The notes under the pieces were generated by a model. It saw only the letters and a list, made by a program, of their open reading frames with translations. It was not told the DNA's origin and did not search any database. Positions 55,723 to 63,794 of a DNA stretch of 64,000 bases are shown here, piece after piece (position 1 is the stretch's first letter; each line of letters opens with the position of its first letter). The stretch is from Alphaproteobacteria bacterium (lineage in GTDB: Bacteria; Pseudomonadota; Alphaproteobacteria; Sphingomonadales; JAKSBY01), in NCBI GenBank assembly GCA_021774625.1, contig JAJFIV010000027.1:62001-126000 (forward strand), written 5' to 3'. The position numbers were made by a program, and so were the translations under genes.

Positions 55723-56370
55723 ATGACGTTAGGCAAAACGCTCCTTATAGCCGGCGTATCTCTGGCGCTTGCGGCGTGCGCCAGCACTTTTAAATCTGAT
55801 GTTGCCAGGTTCCATAACCTGCCCCAGACGGGCGGCGAGAGTTTTACGATTGTCCCCAAGGATCCGGCGAAGGTGGGCAGCCTGGAATTTGAACAATATG
55901 CCGGGATGATCCGGGCGCATCTGACCGATCTTGGTTACCATGCCGTGGCCGATAACCCGGACATTATGGTCAATGTCGATTATTATGTTTCAGACGGAGA
56001 TGAAAAAATCCAATCGCGGCCCGGTTATGGCTATGGCGGCTACGGGTATGCCAATCCGTTTTATGGATTTGGCCATTATGGGCATTTCGGCCATTCCGGT
56101 TATTTCGGTTCGGGCGCTTTCGGCTACCCCTATTATTCTTCGGGCGGTTCCTATTATTCCTATACGGTTTACGCCAAGCGGCTGGAAATGAATATGGTCC
56201 GGGCTGGCGGCGAGGTTATTTTCGAAGGCCGGGCAGACAGTACGGGGCGGGATAATCATCTGCCGGAAGTGATGCCGTTACTGATCCAGGCGCTGTTTAC
56301 GGGTTTTCCGGGTGAAAACGGCGTGACGGAACAGGTGCGGATCAAACTGGCGGATGGCGACGGTTATTAA
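55723..56370 (+). CDS. DUF4136 lipoprotein
   Basis: A 215-residue lipoprotein (LAGVS-type signal with lipobox LAACAS) of the DUF4136 family, unknown in function. The mature part begins FKSDVARFHNL and includes YAGMIRAHLTDLGYHAVADN and IMVNVDYYVSDGD. Residues ~103-145 form an unusual Gly/Tyr/Phe/His-rich stretch (RPGYGYGGYGYANPFYGFG, HYGHFGHSGYFGSGAFGY), longer than in many relatives. The C-terminus has a typical EGRADSTG segment. It stands alone, with a terminator downstream. Confidence 0.88.
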   Translation: MTLGKTLLIAGVSLALAACASTFKSDVARFHNLPQTGGESFTIVPKDPAKVGSLEFEQYAGMIRAHLTDLGYHAVADNPDIMVNVDYYVSDGDEKIQSRPGYGYGGYGYANPFYGFGHYGHFGHSGYFGSGAFGYPYYSSGGSYYSYTVYAKRLEMNMVRAGGEVIFEGRADSTGRDNHLPEVMPLLIQALFTGFPGENGVTEQVRIKLADGDGY

Positions 56371-56427
56371 CATACCGGGTTTTGCGCCTGAAATATTATC
56401 TGGCCAGGCTGTTTCCTTGATATTTTC

Positions 56428-56460
56428 AAAACCCCCCTCATTTAAAAAGGGGGGTTTTAT
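56428..56460 (+). terminator. Strong rho-independent terminator
   Basis: AAAACCCCCC (56428-56437) pairs with GGGGGGTTTT (56449-56458) around an 11-nt loop, with AT after. It follows the DUF4136 gene by about 60 nt. Confidence 0.88.
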
Positions 56461-56478
56461 TTGTAGAAGGGTCGATCC

Positions 56479-57477
56479 ATGTTCAGGTCCATGTTAAAAT
56501 CCATAGGGAACGGCTTAAGGTCCTTCTGGAACTGGCTTCTGGATGTCCTTGTCCGCGTGTCGGCAGGCACGTGGCGGCTTGTTGCGCTGGCGCTTTTGAT
56601 CCTGCTGATCCTTTATTATCCCATCGGCATGATGTTCTTTCACAAAATCGACGATGATCTGGCCTATGTGCCGGACGCCAACAATGCGGAAGTTGGCGGC
56701 AGCCTGACGGTGTCCATGCTGGCGGGTTTGATTGACCGGGAAGTCAGTAAAAACGGCTGGGTCGCCAATGACCCCTTTTTCAAGCCCAGCGCGCTTTTGG
56801 ACAATATGCCGAATTTTCAGCAGGGCATGTTCCGGGCGTTTGCCAGGGTCTCCTTCGAGCTGACCGACCAGATTGGCCGGACAAGGGGGTCAAGCGCCGT
56901 CGATCCCGACCTGCAGGAAGCCGCCGGCCTGTTGCAGTATTCCGGTGATGTCTGGGTTTTCAATTTTTCCACCTCGCTTTTGCCCACCGCCTCATCGGAA
57001 CGGCAATATCTCAAGGCGCGGGATACGCTGTTGAACTATAACCGCCGGCTGGCGGCCGGGGATGCGGTGTTTGAACGGCGTGCCGACAATCTGCTGGCGA
57101 CCCTTGACCGGATCGCATTGGATATCGGCGCCCTTTCCGCCGCCATTGATGAACAGATCCGCGAAAATTCGGACTCGCTGTTTGATTTTTCCAGTGACGA
57201 TGTGTTCTACCGGATCAAAGGTCAGGCCTATGCCTATTTTATGATCCTGAAGGCGCTCCGGGAAGATTTTTCCGGTATCGTCGCCGACCGTGAACTTGGA
57301 ACGACCTATGATCAGATGCTGGCAAGTTTTGAAGCGGTTGTGAAGCTTGACCCGCTTATCGTAACCAACAATGCGCCCGATGACCAGTTTTTACCGAATC
57401 ATCTGGCGGCCCAGGGCTTTTATTTATTGCGGGCCCGGACACAATTGCGCGAAATCACCAATATTCTTTTGAAATAA
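56479..57477 (+). CDS. DUF2333 family membrane protein
   Basis: A 332-residue protein with one transmembrane helix near the N-terminus (LVALALLILLILYYPIGMMF), preceded by a basic segment. The rest is a large periplasmic helical domain of DUF2333, including ANNAEVGGSLTVSMLAGLIDRE and LKARDTLLNYNRRLAAGDAVF. The function is unknown. The gene starts 19 bp after a strong terminator and has its own promoter somewhere there. It is followed by a universal stress protein gene after 63 bp. Confidence 0.9.
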   Translation: MFRSMLKSIGNGLRSFWNWLLDVLVRVSAGTWRLVALALLILLILYYPIGMMFFHKIDDDLAYVPDANNAEVGGSLTVSMLAGLIDREVSKNGWVANDPFFKPSALLDNMPNFQQGMFRAFARVSFELTDQIGRTRGSSAVDPDLQEAAGLLQYSGDVWVFNFSTSLLPTASSERQYLKARDTLLNYNRRLAAGDAVFERRADNLLATLDRIALDIGALSAAIDEQIRENSDSLFDFSSDDVFYRIKGQAYAYFMILKALREDFSGIVADRELGTTYDQMLASFEAVVKLDPLIVTNNAPDDQFLPNHLAAQGFYLLRARTQLREITNILLK

Positions 57478-57540
57478 TGGGTTAACGGGTGCGAGCGATC
57501 AGATCTTGCACAAAACGGGGAACACTGTCAGGATTCAAGG

Positions 57541-58047
57541 ATGGTCCCGAACACTTCACGACTGAAGCCGCTGCCGGTTGCGGAACATAAGCGCAAATTT
57601 CTGGTGGTGGTGGATGATTCCCCGGAATCCCGGGTGGCGTTGCGTTTTGCCAGCGGCCGGGCCAGCCATGTCGAAGGCGGTGTCGTTGTTCTGTTTCACG
57701 TGATCGCCCCGGCAAAATTTCAGCATTGGGTTGCGGTTGAAAACAAGATGCGGGAAGAATCCATGGAAGACGCCAAGGCGCTGCTTGAGGAAATTTCAAC
57801 GGAAATGTTCGCTTATTGCGGTGTTCGCCCGGAGCATGTGATCCGGGAAGGCCACGCCGAGGACGAATTAAAAGCCTTTATGGAAGGCGACGATAACCTG
57901 TTCGCCCTGATTCTGGGGGCGAGCGCGGAAGGAGACCCGGGCCCTCTTGTGAATTATTTTTCGGGTCCCGGCGCCGGCAAACTCAAATGTCCGGTGGTGA
58001 TCGTGCCCGGCAGCCTCAGCGAAAAACAAATCGACTTTCTGGTTTGA
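57541..58047 (+). CDS. Universal stress protein family (UspA)
   Basis: A 168-residue UspA-domain protein. The core begins with KRKFLVVVDDSPESRVALRFAS, has the helix MREESMEDAKALLEEIS, and the later FALILGASAEGDPGPLVNYF loop precedes PVVIVPGSL. The ATP-binding G-2x-G-9x-G-S/T motif is not clearly kept, so nucleotide binding is uncertain. The family responds to starvation and stress in many ways. Its leader holds a GGTTAAC site (57480-57486). It is followed by an Nfu-type gene. Confidence 0.88.
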   Translation: MVPNTSRLKPLPVAEHKRKFLVVVDDSPESRVALRFASGRASHVEGGVVVLFHVIAPAKFQHWVAVENKMREESMEDAKALLEEISTEMFAYCGVRPEHVIREGHAEDELKAFMEGDDNLFALILGASAEGDPGPLVNYFSGPGAGKLKCPVVIVPGSLSEKQIDFLV

Positions 58048-58121
58048 AATCCCTTTCTGCTTGACCTTGACGTTCCGCGCATCCACATAGTCTTTAAACC
58101 CAATATAGGACTGATTTGCTC

Positions 58122-58679
58122 ATGTTTATCCAGACGGAACAGACTCCCAACCCGGCAACGCTGAAATTTCTGCCCGGAAGGCCGGTGCTTGAAGGCAGGA
58201 CGCGCAATTTTATCTGCCGGGATGACGCAAAAGCTTCCCCGCTCGCCGCCTCGCTGTTTGATATTTCCGGTATTTCCGGTGTATTTTATGGTGCCGATTT
58301 CATAACGGTCACCAAGGATGAGAGTGAAGACTGGCAGTCTTTGAAGCCGCGTATCCTGGGTGCGGTGATGGATCATTTCGTTTCCGGCGCTCCGCTTCTT
58401 ATCGACGAGCCGAAGGCCGAGGAGAAAGCCGCGCCGGATTCAGAAGCCGACAGCGACACCGTTATTCAGATCAAGGCGCTGATTGATGAAAAAATACGCC
58501 CGGCCGTTGCCAGGGACGGCGGTGATATTATCTTTCAGGAATTCAGCGATGGCGTGGTTTATCTTCACATGCAGGGCGCCTGCGCCGGCTGCCCGTCGTC
58601 AACAGCCACGCTGAAGCACGGGATCGAGAATCTGCTCCGCCATTATGTGCCGGAAGTACAGGAAGTCCGTCAGATATAA
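58122..58679 (+). CDS. NifU family Fe-S cluster carrier (Nfu type)
   Basis: A 185-residue protein with an N-terminal Nfu_N domain (FIQTEQTPNPATLKFLPGRP) and a C-terminal NifU domain with the CxxC Fe-S motif QGACAGCPSSTATLKHGIEN. It delivers [4Fe-4S] clusters to target enzymes. A linker of acidic and alanine-rich residues (PKAEEKAAPDSEADSD) joins them. The start is ATG 58122; an upstream in-frame TTG at 58116 is not preferred. It follows the Usp gene by 74 bp. Confidence 0.93.
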   Translation: MFIQTEQTPNPATLKFLPGRPVLEGRTRNFICRDDAKASPLAASLFDISGISGVFYGADFITVTKDESEDWQSLKPRILGAVMDHFVSGAPLLIDEPKAEEKAAPDSEADSDTVIQIKALIDEKIRPAVARDGGDIIFQEFSDGVVYLHMQGACAGCPSSTATLKHGIENLLRHYVPEVQEVRQI

Positions 58680-58751
58680 TTTAGAGTCTTTTCGGAATAG
58701 ATTGACGCAATTTGATGACTGGAGCGGGCCGGCCAGGCGCATCTCAGCGCC

Positions 58752-59795
58752 TCACTGCGCGTAAAAGAATTTTCCCAGCCAGTACCAGCGCCGGTCCGGG
58801 CCCGGCATTGTGCAGTTGATTCTGTTGCGGCCTTTCGGGAAGGGATCGCTGAAGCGCACTTCTATGCGCGTGTTATCAATAATTTCCAGCCGGGCGGCTT
58901 CGGACATATGGGACGGAAAACAGTTCATGGCGGAAAGACCCCGGACACCGGTCACGGAAAATCCATAGGCAGGCGGATTGTTGCCGCTGTCAATCAGCGT
59001 GTCTGCCGGAATGATATTGGATGCCGGCAGGGCCCGCGCATTGGTGATCAGCTGAAAACGGTTCAGATCGCCATATTGCTCATTGATGGGAAACCGGGGG
59101 ATTGAATAGGCTCCCTCGCCGGTCCGTACCGCGCCTGAATATTGCGCAAAGGCGGAAGTGAAGCCCATTTCCTTCACAAGATCTGCAATCTCCCGGCTGT
59201 ACTCGCCGTAAGGGTAGGCGAACAATTCCGGGATAAAGCCAAGTTCGGTCTGAAAACGCCGGCTGGCCCGTTCAATATCTGCCCGGCTTGCCTCAACACC
59301 TTCATCAATCATATGAATATGACCGGCGCCATGATGACCGATCACGACACCGTCGGCGGCCAGGGCGCGAATCTGCTCCCAGGACAAATAACCGGGCAAA
59401 CCCTGATCAACGGGATCGGTGCTGACAAAAAGCGCCATCGGAATTCCCGCGGCCCTGAGCCGCGGCCAGGCGTCTGTGTAAGCGGATTCGTAAGCATCAT
59501 CAACGGTGATGGCGACACTGCGTTCCGGCAGGGGTTCGCCGGACTGTATGGCCCGGGCGATGTCCGGCAGGGCCACAGTATGATAGGGGCCGTTCGTCAG
59601 TTCCGCGATCTGTCCCTCGAACTGGTCAAGCCGGATGTTGGTGCTCGGGATGCCGTCTTCCCCGAAGCGGTGATAAATCAGGATGACCGCGGAAGCGCCT
59701 TCCTGCGCGGCGGCAGCGGGGGCAAACGCCGTGGAAAAAATCACCAGGCTTCCCAACAGAAAAATGCTGAAAGCAGAACGTATCGAATAAATCAT
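58752..59795 (-). CDS. Exported polysaccharide deacetylase
   Basis: A 347-residue protein with a signal peptide (IFLLGSLVIFSTAFAPAAAA) and a NodB-type polysaccharide deacetylase domain. The metal-binding residues are in ITVDDAYESAY (Asp-Asp) and GHHGAGHIHM (His-x4-His pattern), with FAYPYGEYSREI and the segment YHRFGEDG. Such enzymes remove N- or O-acetyl groups from cell-wall or exopolysaccharides. The C-terminal ~100 residues are a distinct domain with two cysteines (MNCFPSHM; NCTMPG) and a terminal KFFYAQ. It stands alone on the minus strand. Confidence 0.9.
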   Translation of the reverse strand: MIYSIRSAFSIFLLGSLVIFSTAFAPAAAAQEGASAVILIYHRFGEDGIPSTNIRLDQFEGQIAELTNGPYHTVALPDIARAIQSGEPLPERSVAITVDDAYESAYTDAWPRLRAAGIPMALFVSTDPVDQGLPGYLSWEQIRALAADGVVIGHHGAGHIHMIDEGVEASRADIERASRRFQTELGFIPELFAYPYGEYSREIADLVKEMGFTSAFAQYSGAVRTGEGAYSIPRFPINEQYGDLNRFQLITNARALPASNIIPADTLIDSGNNPPAYGFSVTGVRGLSAMNCFPSHMSEAARLEIIDNTRIEVRFSDPFPKGRNRINCTMPGPDRRWYWLGKFFYAQ

Positions 59796-59913
59796 GGTCA
59801 GAACCTCAAAACGAAAGCTTCTTTTGCGTACAAAAGGGAAGCCCCCTATAATAGAGTAGCCGCCATTAGATTAACGCAAGACTGCAGAAATTTATAGAAA
59901 AGGATAGGGCATA

Positions 59914-60507
59914 ATGACAGGTATTTTATCTGATAAAGATCTCGATATTATTTTTCGTGAAGCCCGCTCCTATAACTCCTGGTCGGAGGATGCTGTCTCG
60001 GATGTTTCCATGCAGGCCGTTTATGATCTTATGCGGTGGGGCCCGACCAGCGCCAATTGCTTTCCGGCGCGGTTTTTCTTTCTGAAATCGGCCGCGGCAA
60101 AAGAAAGACTGAAGCCGCACCTGACTGCCGGCAATAAAGAGAAAGTCATGACGGCGCCGTTCACCGTAATCATCGGTTATGACACGGAATATTATGAAAA
60201 AATCCCGGAGCTTTTTCCGCATAAGCCGGACGCTAAAAGCTGGTTTACAGGCAGCCCGGAAGTGACAAAGGAACATGCTTTGCGCAACAGTTCGCTGCAA
60301 GGGGCTTATCTGATCCTTGCGGCGCGGGCGCTGGGATTTGATTGCGGCCCGATGTCCGGTTTTGATCAGGAGGGAGTTAATCAGGCATTTTTCCCCGCCG
60401 GGAATATCCGGGTGAATTTTCTCTGCGCCATCGGACATGGAACGCGGGAAAAACTGTTCCCCCGCGGCCCGCGTCCGTCGTTTGAAGACGTTTGTGAAAT
60501 TCTGTAA
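59914..60507 (+). CDS. Malonic semialdehyde reductase-like nitroreductase (RutE type)
   Basis: A 197-residue FMN oxidoreductase closest in pattern to RutE (YcdI), which reduces malonic semialdehyde in pyrimidine degradation. Hallmarks are YNSWSEDAVSDVSMQAVYDL, MRWGPTSANCFPARFFFLKS, NSSLQGAYLILAARALGFDC and the C-terminal FPRGPRPSFEDVCEIL. No rut genes are nearby, so it may act as a general reductase. It lies 14 bp upstream of tsaB, probably one transcript. Confidence 0.9.
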   Translation: MTGILSDKDLDIIFREARSYNSWSEDAVSDVSMQAVYDLMRWGPTSANCFPARFFFLKSAAAKERLKPHLTAGNKEKVMTAPFTVIIGYDTEYYEKIPELFPHKPDAKSWFTGSPEVTKEHALRNSSLQGAYLILAARALGFDCGPMSGFDQEGVNQAFFPAGNIRVNFLCAIGHGTREKLFPRGPRPSFEDVCEIL

Positions 60508-60521
60508 TCAATGGCCCGCCT

Positions 60522-61187
60522 ATGAGCCTGCTGCTTGCCATCGACACCTGTCAGGGATCCTGCTCGGCCGCACTGGTCGATAACGGTAATGTATTGGCGG
60601 AGCGGGTTGCGAGTCTGGCCCGCGGCCATGCGGAAATTCTGATGCCGATGATTGAACAAACCCTGAAGGATGCAGGGAGGGCCAGGACCGATATCGGCCG
60701 GATTGCAGTAACGGTCGGGCCGGGTTCCTTTACCGGGGTTCGTATCGGTCTGGCGGCGGCGCACGGGTTCTCCCTTGCCCGCCACTGCCCCCTCATCGGA
60801 CTGACCAGTTTTGAGGCGGTGGCGGCCCAGTATTATTTTTCTGCCGGGTCGCGGCCGGAGCAAGGGGTCGTCACCCTTGTCGCCGGGCGGCAGGGGCGGT
60901 TTTTCATGCAGGCTTTTGCCATCGATTCCGGGTCACCTTATCCTCTTGCAGCGTTCGATGAGCCCCAAAGCGCGACTTTTGAGGAGTGTCAGGCCTATGC
61001 CGCGGAACGGTCCACACCAATGACGGGTGCCGGTTTAAAGGAAGAAGGCGGTGTCTGCGCGCTGCCCTCTATCCGGGCGGGCTTTATGGGCAGGCTGGCT
61101 CTGCTCGCGCCATCAAACCGCTGGCAACGGCCAAGCCCGCTTTATCTGCGCGCGCCGGATGTCGGCGCGAAATACAGTGACCGGTAA
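60522..61187 (+). CDS. tsaB: tRNA threonylcarbamoyladenosine biosynthesis protein TsaB
   Basis: TsaB supports the TsaD enzyme in making the universal t6A37 tRNA modification. The 221-residue protein shows the family N-terminus LLAIDTCQGSCSAALVDNG and the segments GHAEILMPMIEQTLKDAG, VGPGSFTGVRIGLAAAHGFS (ATPase-like fold), and GLTSFEAVAAQYYFS. Its C-terminus is divergent as usual. It lies directly upstream of rimI in the conserved alphaproteobacterial order tsaB-rimI-mucR-fur. Confidence 0.94.
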   Translation: MSLLLAIDTCQGSCSAALVDNGNVLAERVASLARGHAEILMPMIEQTLKDAGRARTDIGRIAVTVGPGSFTGVRIGLAAAHGFSLARHCPLIGLTSFEAVAAQYYFSAGSRPEQGVVTLVAGRQGRFFMQAFAIDSGSPYPLAAFDEPQSATFEECQAYAAERSTPMTGAGLKEEGGVCALPSIRAGFMGRLALLAPSNRWQRPSPLYLRAPDVGAKYSDR

Positions 61188-61197
61188 ATCCAGGGCC

Positions 61198-61680
61198 ATG
61201 CTGGAAAAGGCCCGGTCCCCGGAAGACATAACAAGCCTGATGGCGGTATGTTTTGGCGCCGGCACGACCGAGGTCTGGCCCGAGAAATATCTGCAAAAAC
61301 TTTTAGATATGCCCCGGACCTCTGCCTATCTTGCAATGGTTTCGGGTAACCCGGCGGCGGGAAATTCCAGCCAGCGTCCGGTTGGCTATGCCGTCGGGCG
61401 CATGGCGGCCGACGAATGCGAACTGATATCCATTGGTGTCTTACCGGAATTTCGTAGACAAGGAATAGCAAAAATTCTGCTCGATAAAATCATCCGGGAC
61501 TGTGTTGGCGAAAACATGCAAAAATTGTTTCTGGAGGTACAAGAAAACAACAGGCCCGCAAAACTGCTTTACAAGAAATATCGTTTTGAAACGGTCGGGC
61601 ATAGAAAGGAATATTATAAACTTCAGAATGGAAGCTTTGTGGATGCACTAACCATGAGCCTAAAAATCTCCGGGCCGTAA
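61198..61680 (+). CDS. rimI: RimI-like GNAT N-acetyltransferase
   Basis: A 160-residue GNAT enzyme. The acetyl-CoA site is LISIGVLPEFRRQGIAKILL near residue 80-100, followed by the LEVQENNRPAKLLYKKYRFE motif typical of RimI. RimI acetylates the N-terminus of ribosomal protein S18. The start is ATG 61198 (MLEKARSPEDI), but an in-frame GTG at 61177, inside the end of tsaB, would add seven residues. The stop codon lies inside an inverted repeat that begins at 61680. Confidence 0.87.
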   Translation: MLEKARSPEDITSLMAVCFGAGTTEVWPEKYLQKLLDMPRTSAYLAMVSGNPAAGNSSQRPVGYAVGRMAADECELISIGVLPEFRRQGIAKILLDKIIRDCVGENMQKLFLEVQENNRPAKLLYKKYRFETVGHRKEYYKLQNGSFVDALTMSLKISGP

Positions 61681-61828
61681 TTGTAAACATGAACGAATTA
61701 CAATATTTACGATTCTTTTCTTGAATTCTTTTCTGGAATGTTTTTATTCATTTGTGCTAGGGGTCAAAGAAAAAATCATAGCAGGGCTAATACATCGCAA
61801 CGCAATGATGAAAAGGGTGGCTAACGGA

Positions 61829-62251
61829 ATGACTGAGGAAATAAAAAGAGATGATGAGATCTTGACGTTGACGGCTGATATCGTGGCCTCGCATGTATCA
61901 AGCAATTCGGTCCCGGTTTCGGAGTTGCCTGATCTGATTGAACAGATCTATAAAACCCTGGCCAGTTTAAATGGCAATCATTCGGCTGATTCGCGCCGGC
62001 CACAACCTGCGGTTCCCATTAAAAAATCCATTGCGCCGGACCATATTGTGTGTCTCGAGGACGGCAGAAAGCTGAAAATGCTTAAGCGGCATCTCAAGAC
62101 CCGTTACGGCATGACGCCCGATCAGTATCGGGAACGTTGGGGCCTGGCCGCGGATTATCCCATGGTCGCCCCCAATTACGCCAAACAGCGGCGCGCCCTT
62201 GCCAAAAAGATCGGCCTAGGAAAGTCGCGGCAAAAGACGGTAAAAAAATAG
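61829..62251 (+). CDS. MucR/Ros family transcriptional regulator
   Basis: A 140-residue regulator of the Ros/MucR zinc-finger family, which controls exopolysaccharide, motility and cell-cycle genes in alphaproteobacteria. The conserved N-terminal helix (LTLTADIVASHVSSNSVPVS) and the zinc-finger region DHIVCLEDGRKLKMLKRHLK with TRYGMTPDQYRERWGL are clear, then PMVAPNYAKQRRALAKKIGL. The second zinc histidine pattern differs from Ros (RYG for HHG), which is common in this branch. The start is ATG 61829, with AAAGGGTGG 8 nt upstream. The leader has an inverted repeat, ATTGTAA (61680-61686) with TTACAAT (61698-61704). Confidence 0.93.
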   Translation: MTEEIKRDDEILTLTADIVASHVSSNSVPVSELPDLIEQIYKTLASLNGNHSADSRRPQPAVPIKKSIAPDHIVCLEDGRKLKMLKRHLKTRYGMTPDQYRERWGLAADYPMVAPNYAKQRRALAKKIGLGKSRQKTVKK

Positions 62252-62327
62252 CGCATTGTTTGGCTTTTATTTTTGGAACGGCTATTCTGTTGGCGGATGG
62301 CTGAGCGCGCTCCATAAACCAAATCAT

Positions 62328-62356
62328 TTGGGGTTGAATGCGAAACACGTTATAGT
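62328..62356 (+). promoter_or_regulatory. Candidate sigma-70 promoter of fur
   Basis: TTGGGG (62328-62333) and TATAGT (62351-62356) are separated by 17 bp; the -10 matches the consensus at five of six positions and the -35 at three. The spacing to the fur start is 36 nt. Experimental support is lacking. Confidence 0.45.
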
Positions 62357-62391
62357 GGACGGTATGGCAATATTTTAACGGGACTGATTCT

Positions 62392-62829
62392 ATGGAAAGC
62401 CTGACACTGGATATCGAAGCGCTGTGTGTTGACAAAGGCATGCGGATGACGGACCAGCGCCGCGTCATTGCGCAGGTTTTATCAACCACGACCGATCATC
62501 CGGATGTGGAGGAAGTTTACCGCCGGTCGACAAAGATCGACCCTAAAATCAGCATTGCAACTGTCTACCGGACGGTGCGCCTGTTCGAAGAGGCGGGTAT
62601 TCTCGAGCGCCATGATTTTCGCGATGGCGGCCGTGCCCGCTATGAACCGGTGTCGGATGAGCATCACGACCACCTGATTGACCTGGATACGGGCAAAGTT
62701 CATGAATTCCATAATGACGAGATTGAGCAGCTGCAAAAGATCATTGCCGAGAAAATGGGTTTTCGTCTGGTCGACCACCGGATGGAACTTTACGGTGTAC
62801 CTCTGTCGCGGGATAAAAAAGACGATTGA
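62392..62829 (+). CDS. fur: Fur family ferric uptake regulator
   Basis: A 145-residue metalloregulator. The DNA-binding domain is MRMTDQRRVIAQVLSTTTDH then PDVEEVYRRSTKIDPKISIA and TVYRTVRLFEEAGILERHDF. The metal-binding segment is DEHHDHLIDLDTGKVHEFHN. The Cys-x2-Cys zinc motif of gamma-proteobacterial Fur is absent, as is common in alphaproteobacterial Fur or Mur, so iron versus manganese sensing cannot be settled here. It lies downstream of mucR with its own probable promoter. Confidence 0.93.
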   Translation: MESLTLDIEALCVDKGMRMTDQRRVIAQVLSTTTDHPDVEEVYRRSTKIDPKISIATVYRTVRLFEEAGILERHDFRDGGRARYEPVSDEHHDHLIDLDTGKVHEFHNDEIEQLQKIIAEKMGFRLVDHRMELYGVPLSRDKKDD

Positions 62830-62884
62830 CGGCTGCCTGCTCTGGGAGCGGGCCGGTGAACAGCAATGAAGGCCGGCCACTGAG

Positions 62885-63727
62885 ATGTCCGACTATCAGC
62901 AATTCCAGGAAATCCGCACACAGCTTAACTGGAACCTGAAGGCTATCGGGTCGGTTGCCGGGCTGGTGACGCTCAGCCTTACCCTGATCCCGCTACAACT
63001 CATTCTGGTGAAAATAGCGCCCGGACAATCGGCCCGGCTGCCCTCGCTGTGGCATAAAATTGCCTCCAGGCTGATCGGCCTGGAAGTGGATGTGGTAGGC
63101 GCGCCCGTGCGCTCCGGTCCGGTTCTTTTCGTTTCCAATCATGTATCCTGGCTGGATATTGTTACTTTGGGGAAAACCCTGAAAGTGAGCTTTATCGCAA
63201 AGCGGGAAGTGGCGGACTGGGGTGTTTTCGGCACCCTGGCACGGCTGCAGCAAACGGTTTTTATCGACCGGACGCGGCGCGCCGCCAGCAAGGGGCAGCG
63301 TTCCGCCCTGAAGGACCGGTTGCTTGAAGGCGGCAGCCTGGTGCTGTTTCCGGAAGGAACGTCAACCGACGGAATTTCTGTCAGACCCTTTAAGTCGGCC
63401 CTTTTCAGCGTAGCTGAAATGTCATTTGACGGCCATGAGAACGAACCGATTATTCAGCCTGTAACTATCCGTTACACAAGAATAAACGGTATACCCTTAG
63501 GCCGCTCACAGCAGCCCCTGGTCGCCTGGTATGGCGATATGGAACTGACCAGCCATGTCTGGCGTCTGCTCGGGGCCGGGCGGGTAAGGGCGACACTGGT
63601 TTTTCATGAACCGGTCCCGGTTGGGTTGCATTCGCGAAAGGATCTGGCGGTGATGTGCCATCAGAAAGTTATGGCGGGCCTGGCCGAAGCCCGGACTCGG
63701 CCGCGTCTTATTGACAGACCCGCTTGA
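62885..63727 (+). CDS. plsC: 1-acyl-sn-glycerol-3-phosphate acyltransferase
   Basis: PlsC adds the second acyl chain to lysophosphatidic acid, making phosphatidic acid at the inner membrane. The 280-residue protein has a hydrophobic N-terminal helix (GLVTLSLTLIPLQLILV), the catalytic HX4D motif NHVSWLD (His86, Asp91) and FPEGTSTDG near residue 157. FIAKREVADWGVFGTL and the terminal charged segment are typical. It lies between fur and miaB in the conserved order. The stop overlaps a -35-like TTGACA. Confidence 0.94.
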   Translation: MSDYQQFQEIRTQLNWNLKAIGSVAGLVTLSLTLIPLQLILVKIAPGQSARLPSLWHKIASRLIGLEVDVVGAPVRSGPVLFVSNHVSWLDIVTLGKTLKVSFIAKREVADWGVFGTLARLQQTVFIDRTRRAASKGQRSALKDRLLEGGSLVLFPEGTSTDGISVRPFKSALFSVAEMSFDGHENEPIIQPVTIRYTRINGIPLGRSQQPLVAWYGDMELTSHVWRLLGAGRVRATLVFHEPVPVGLHSRKDLAVMCHQKVMAGLAEARTRPRLIDRPA

Positions 63728-63751
63728 CAAGCGGGTGGCTGGTGATAGGTT
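63724..63751 (+). promoter_or_regulatory. Candidate promoter of miaB
   Basis: TTGACA (63724-63729), a perfect -35, overlaps the plsC stop codon, and TAGGTT (63746-63751) lies 16 bp downstream as a weak -10. It is the only promoter-like pair between plsC and miaB. Confidence 0.4.
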
Positions 63752-63794
63752 CGCGCACCCCTTTTAAAGATTTTTGGAGATTGGCGCCGGCGGC

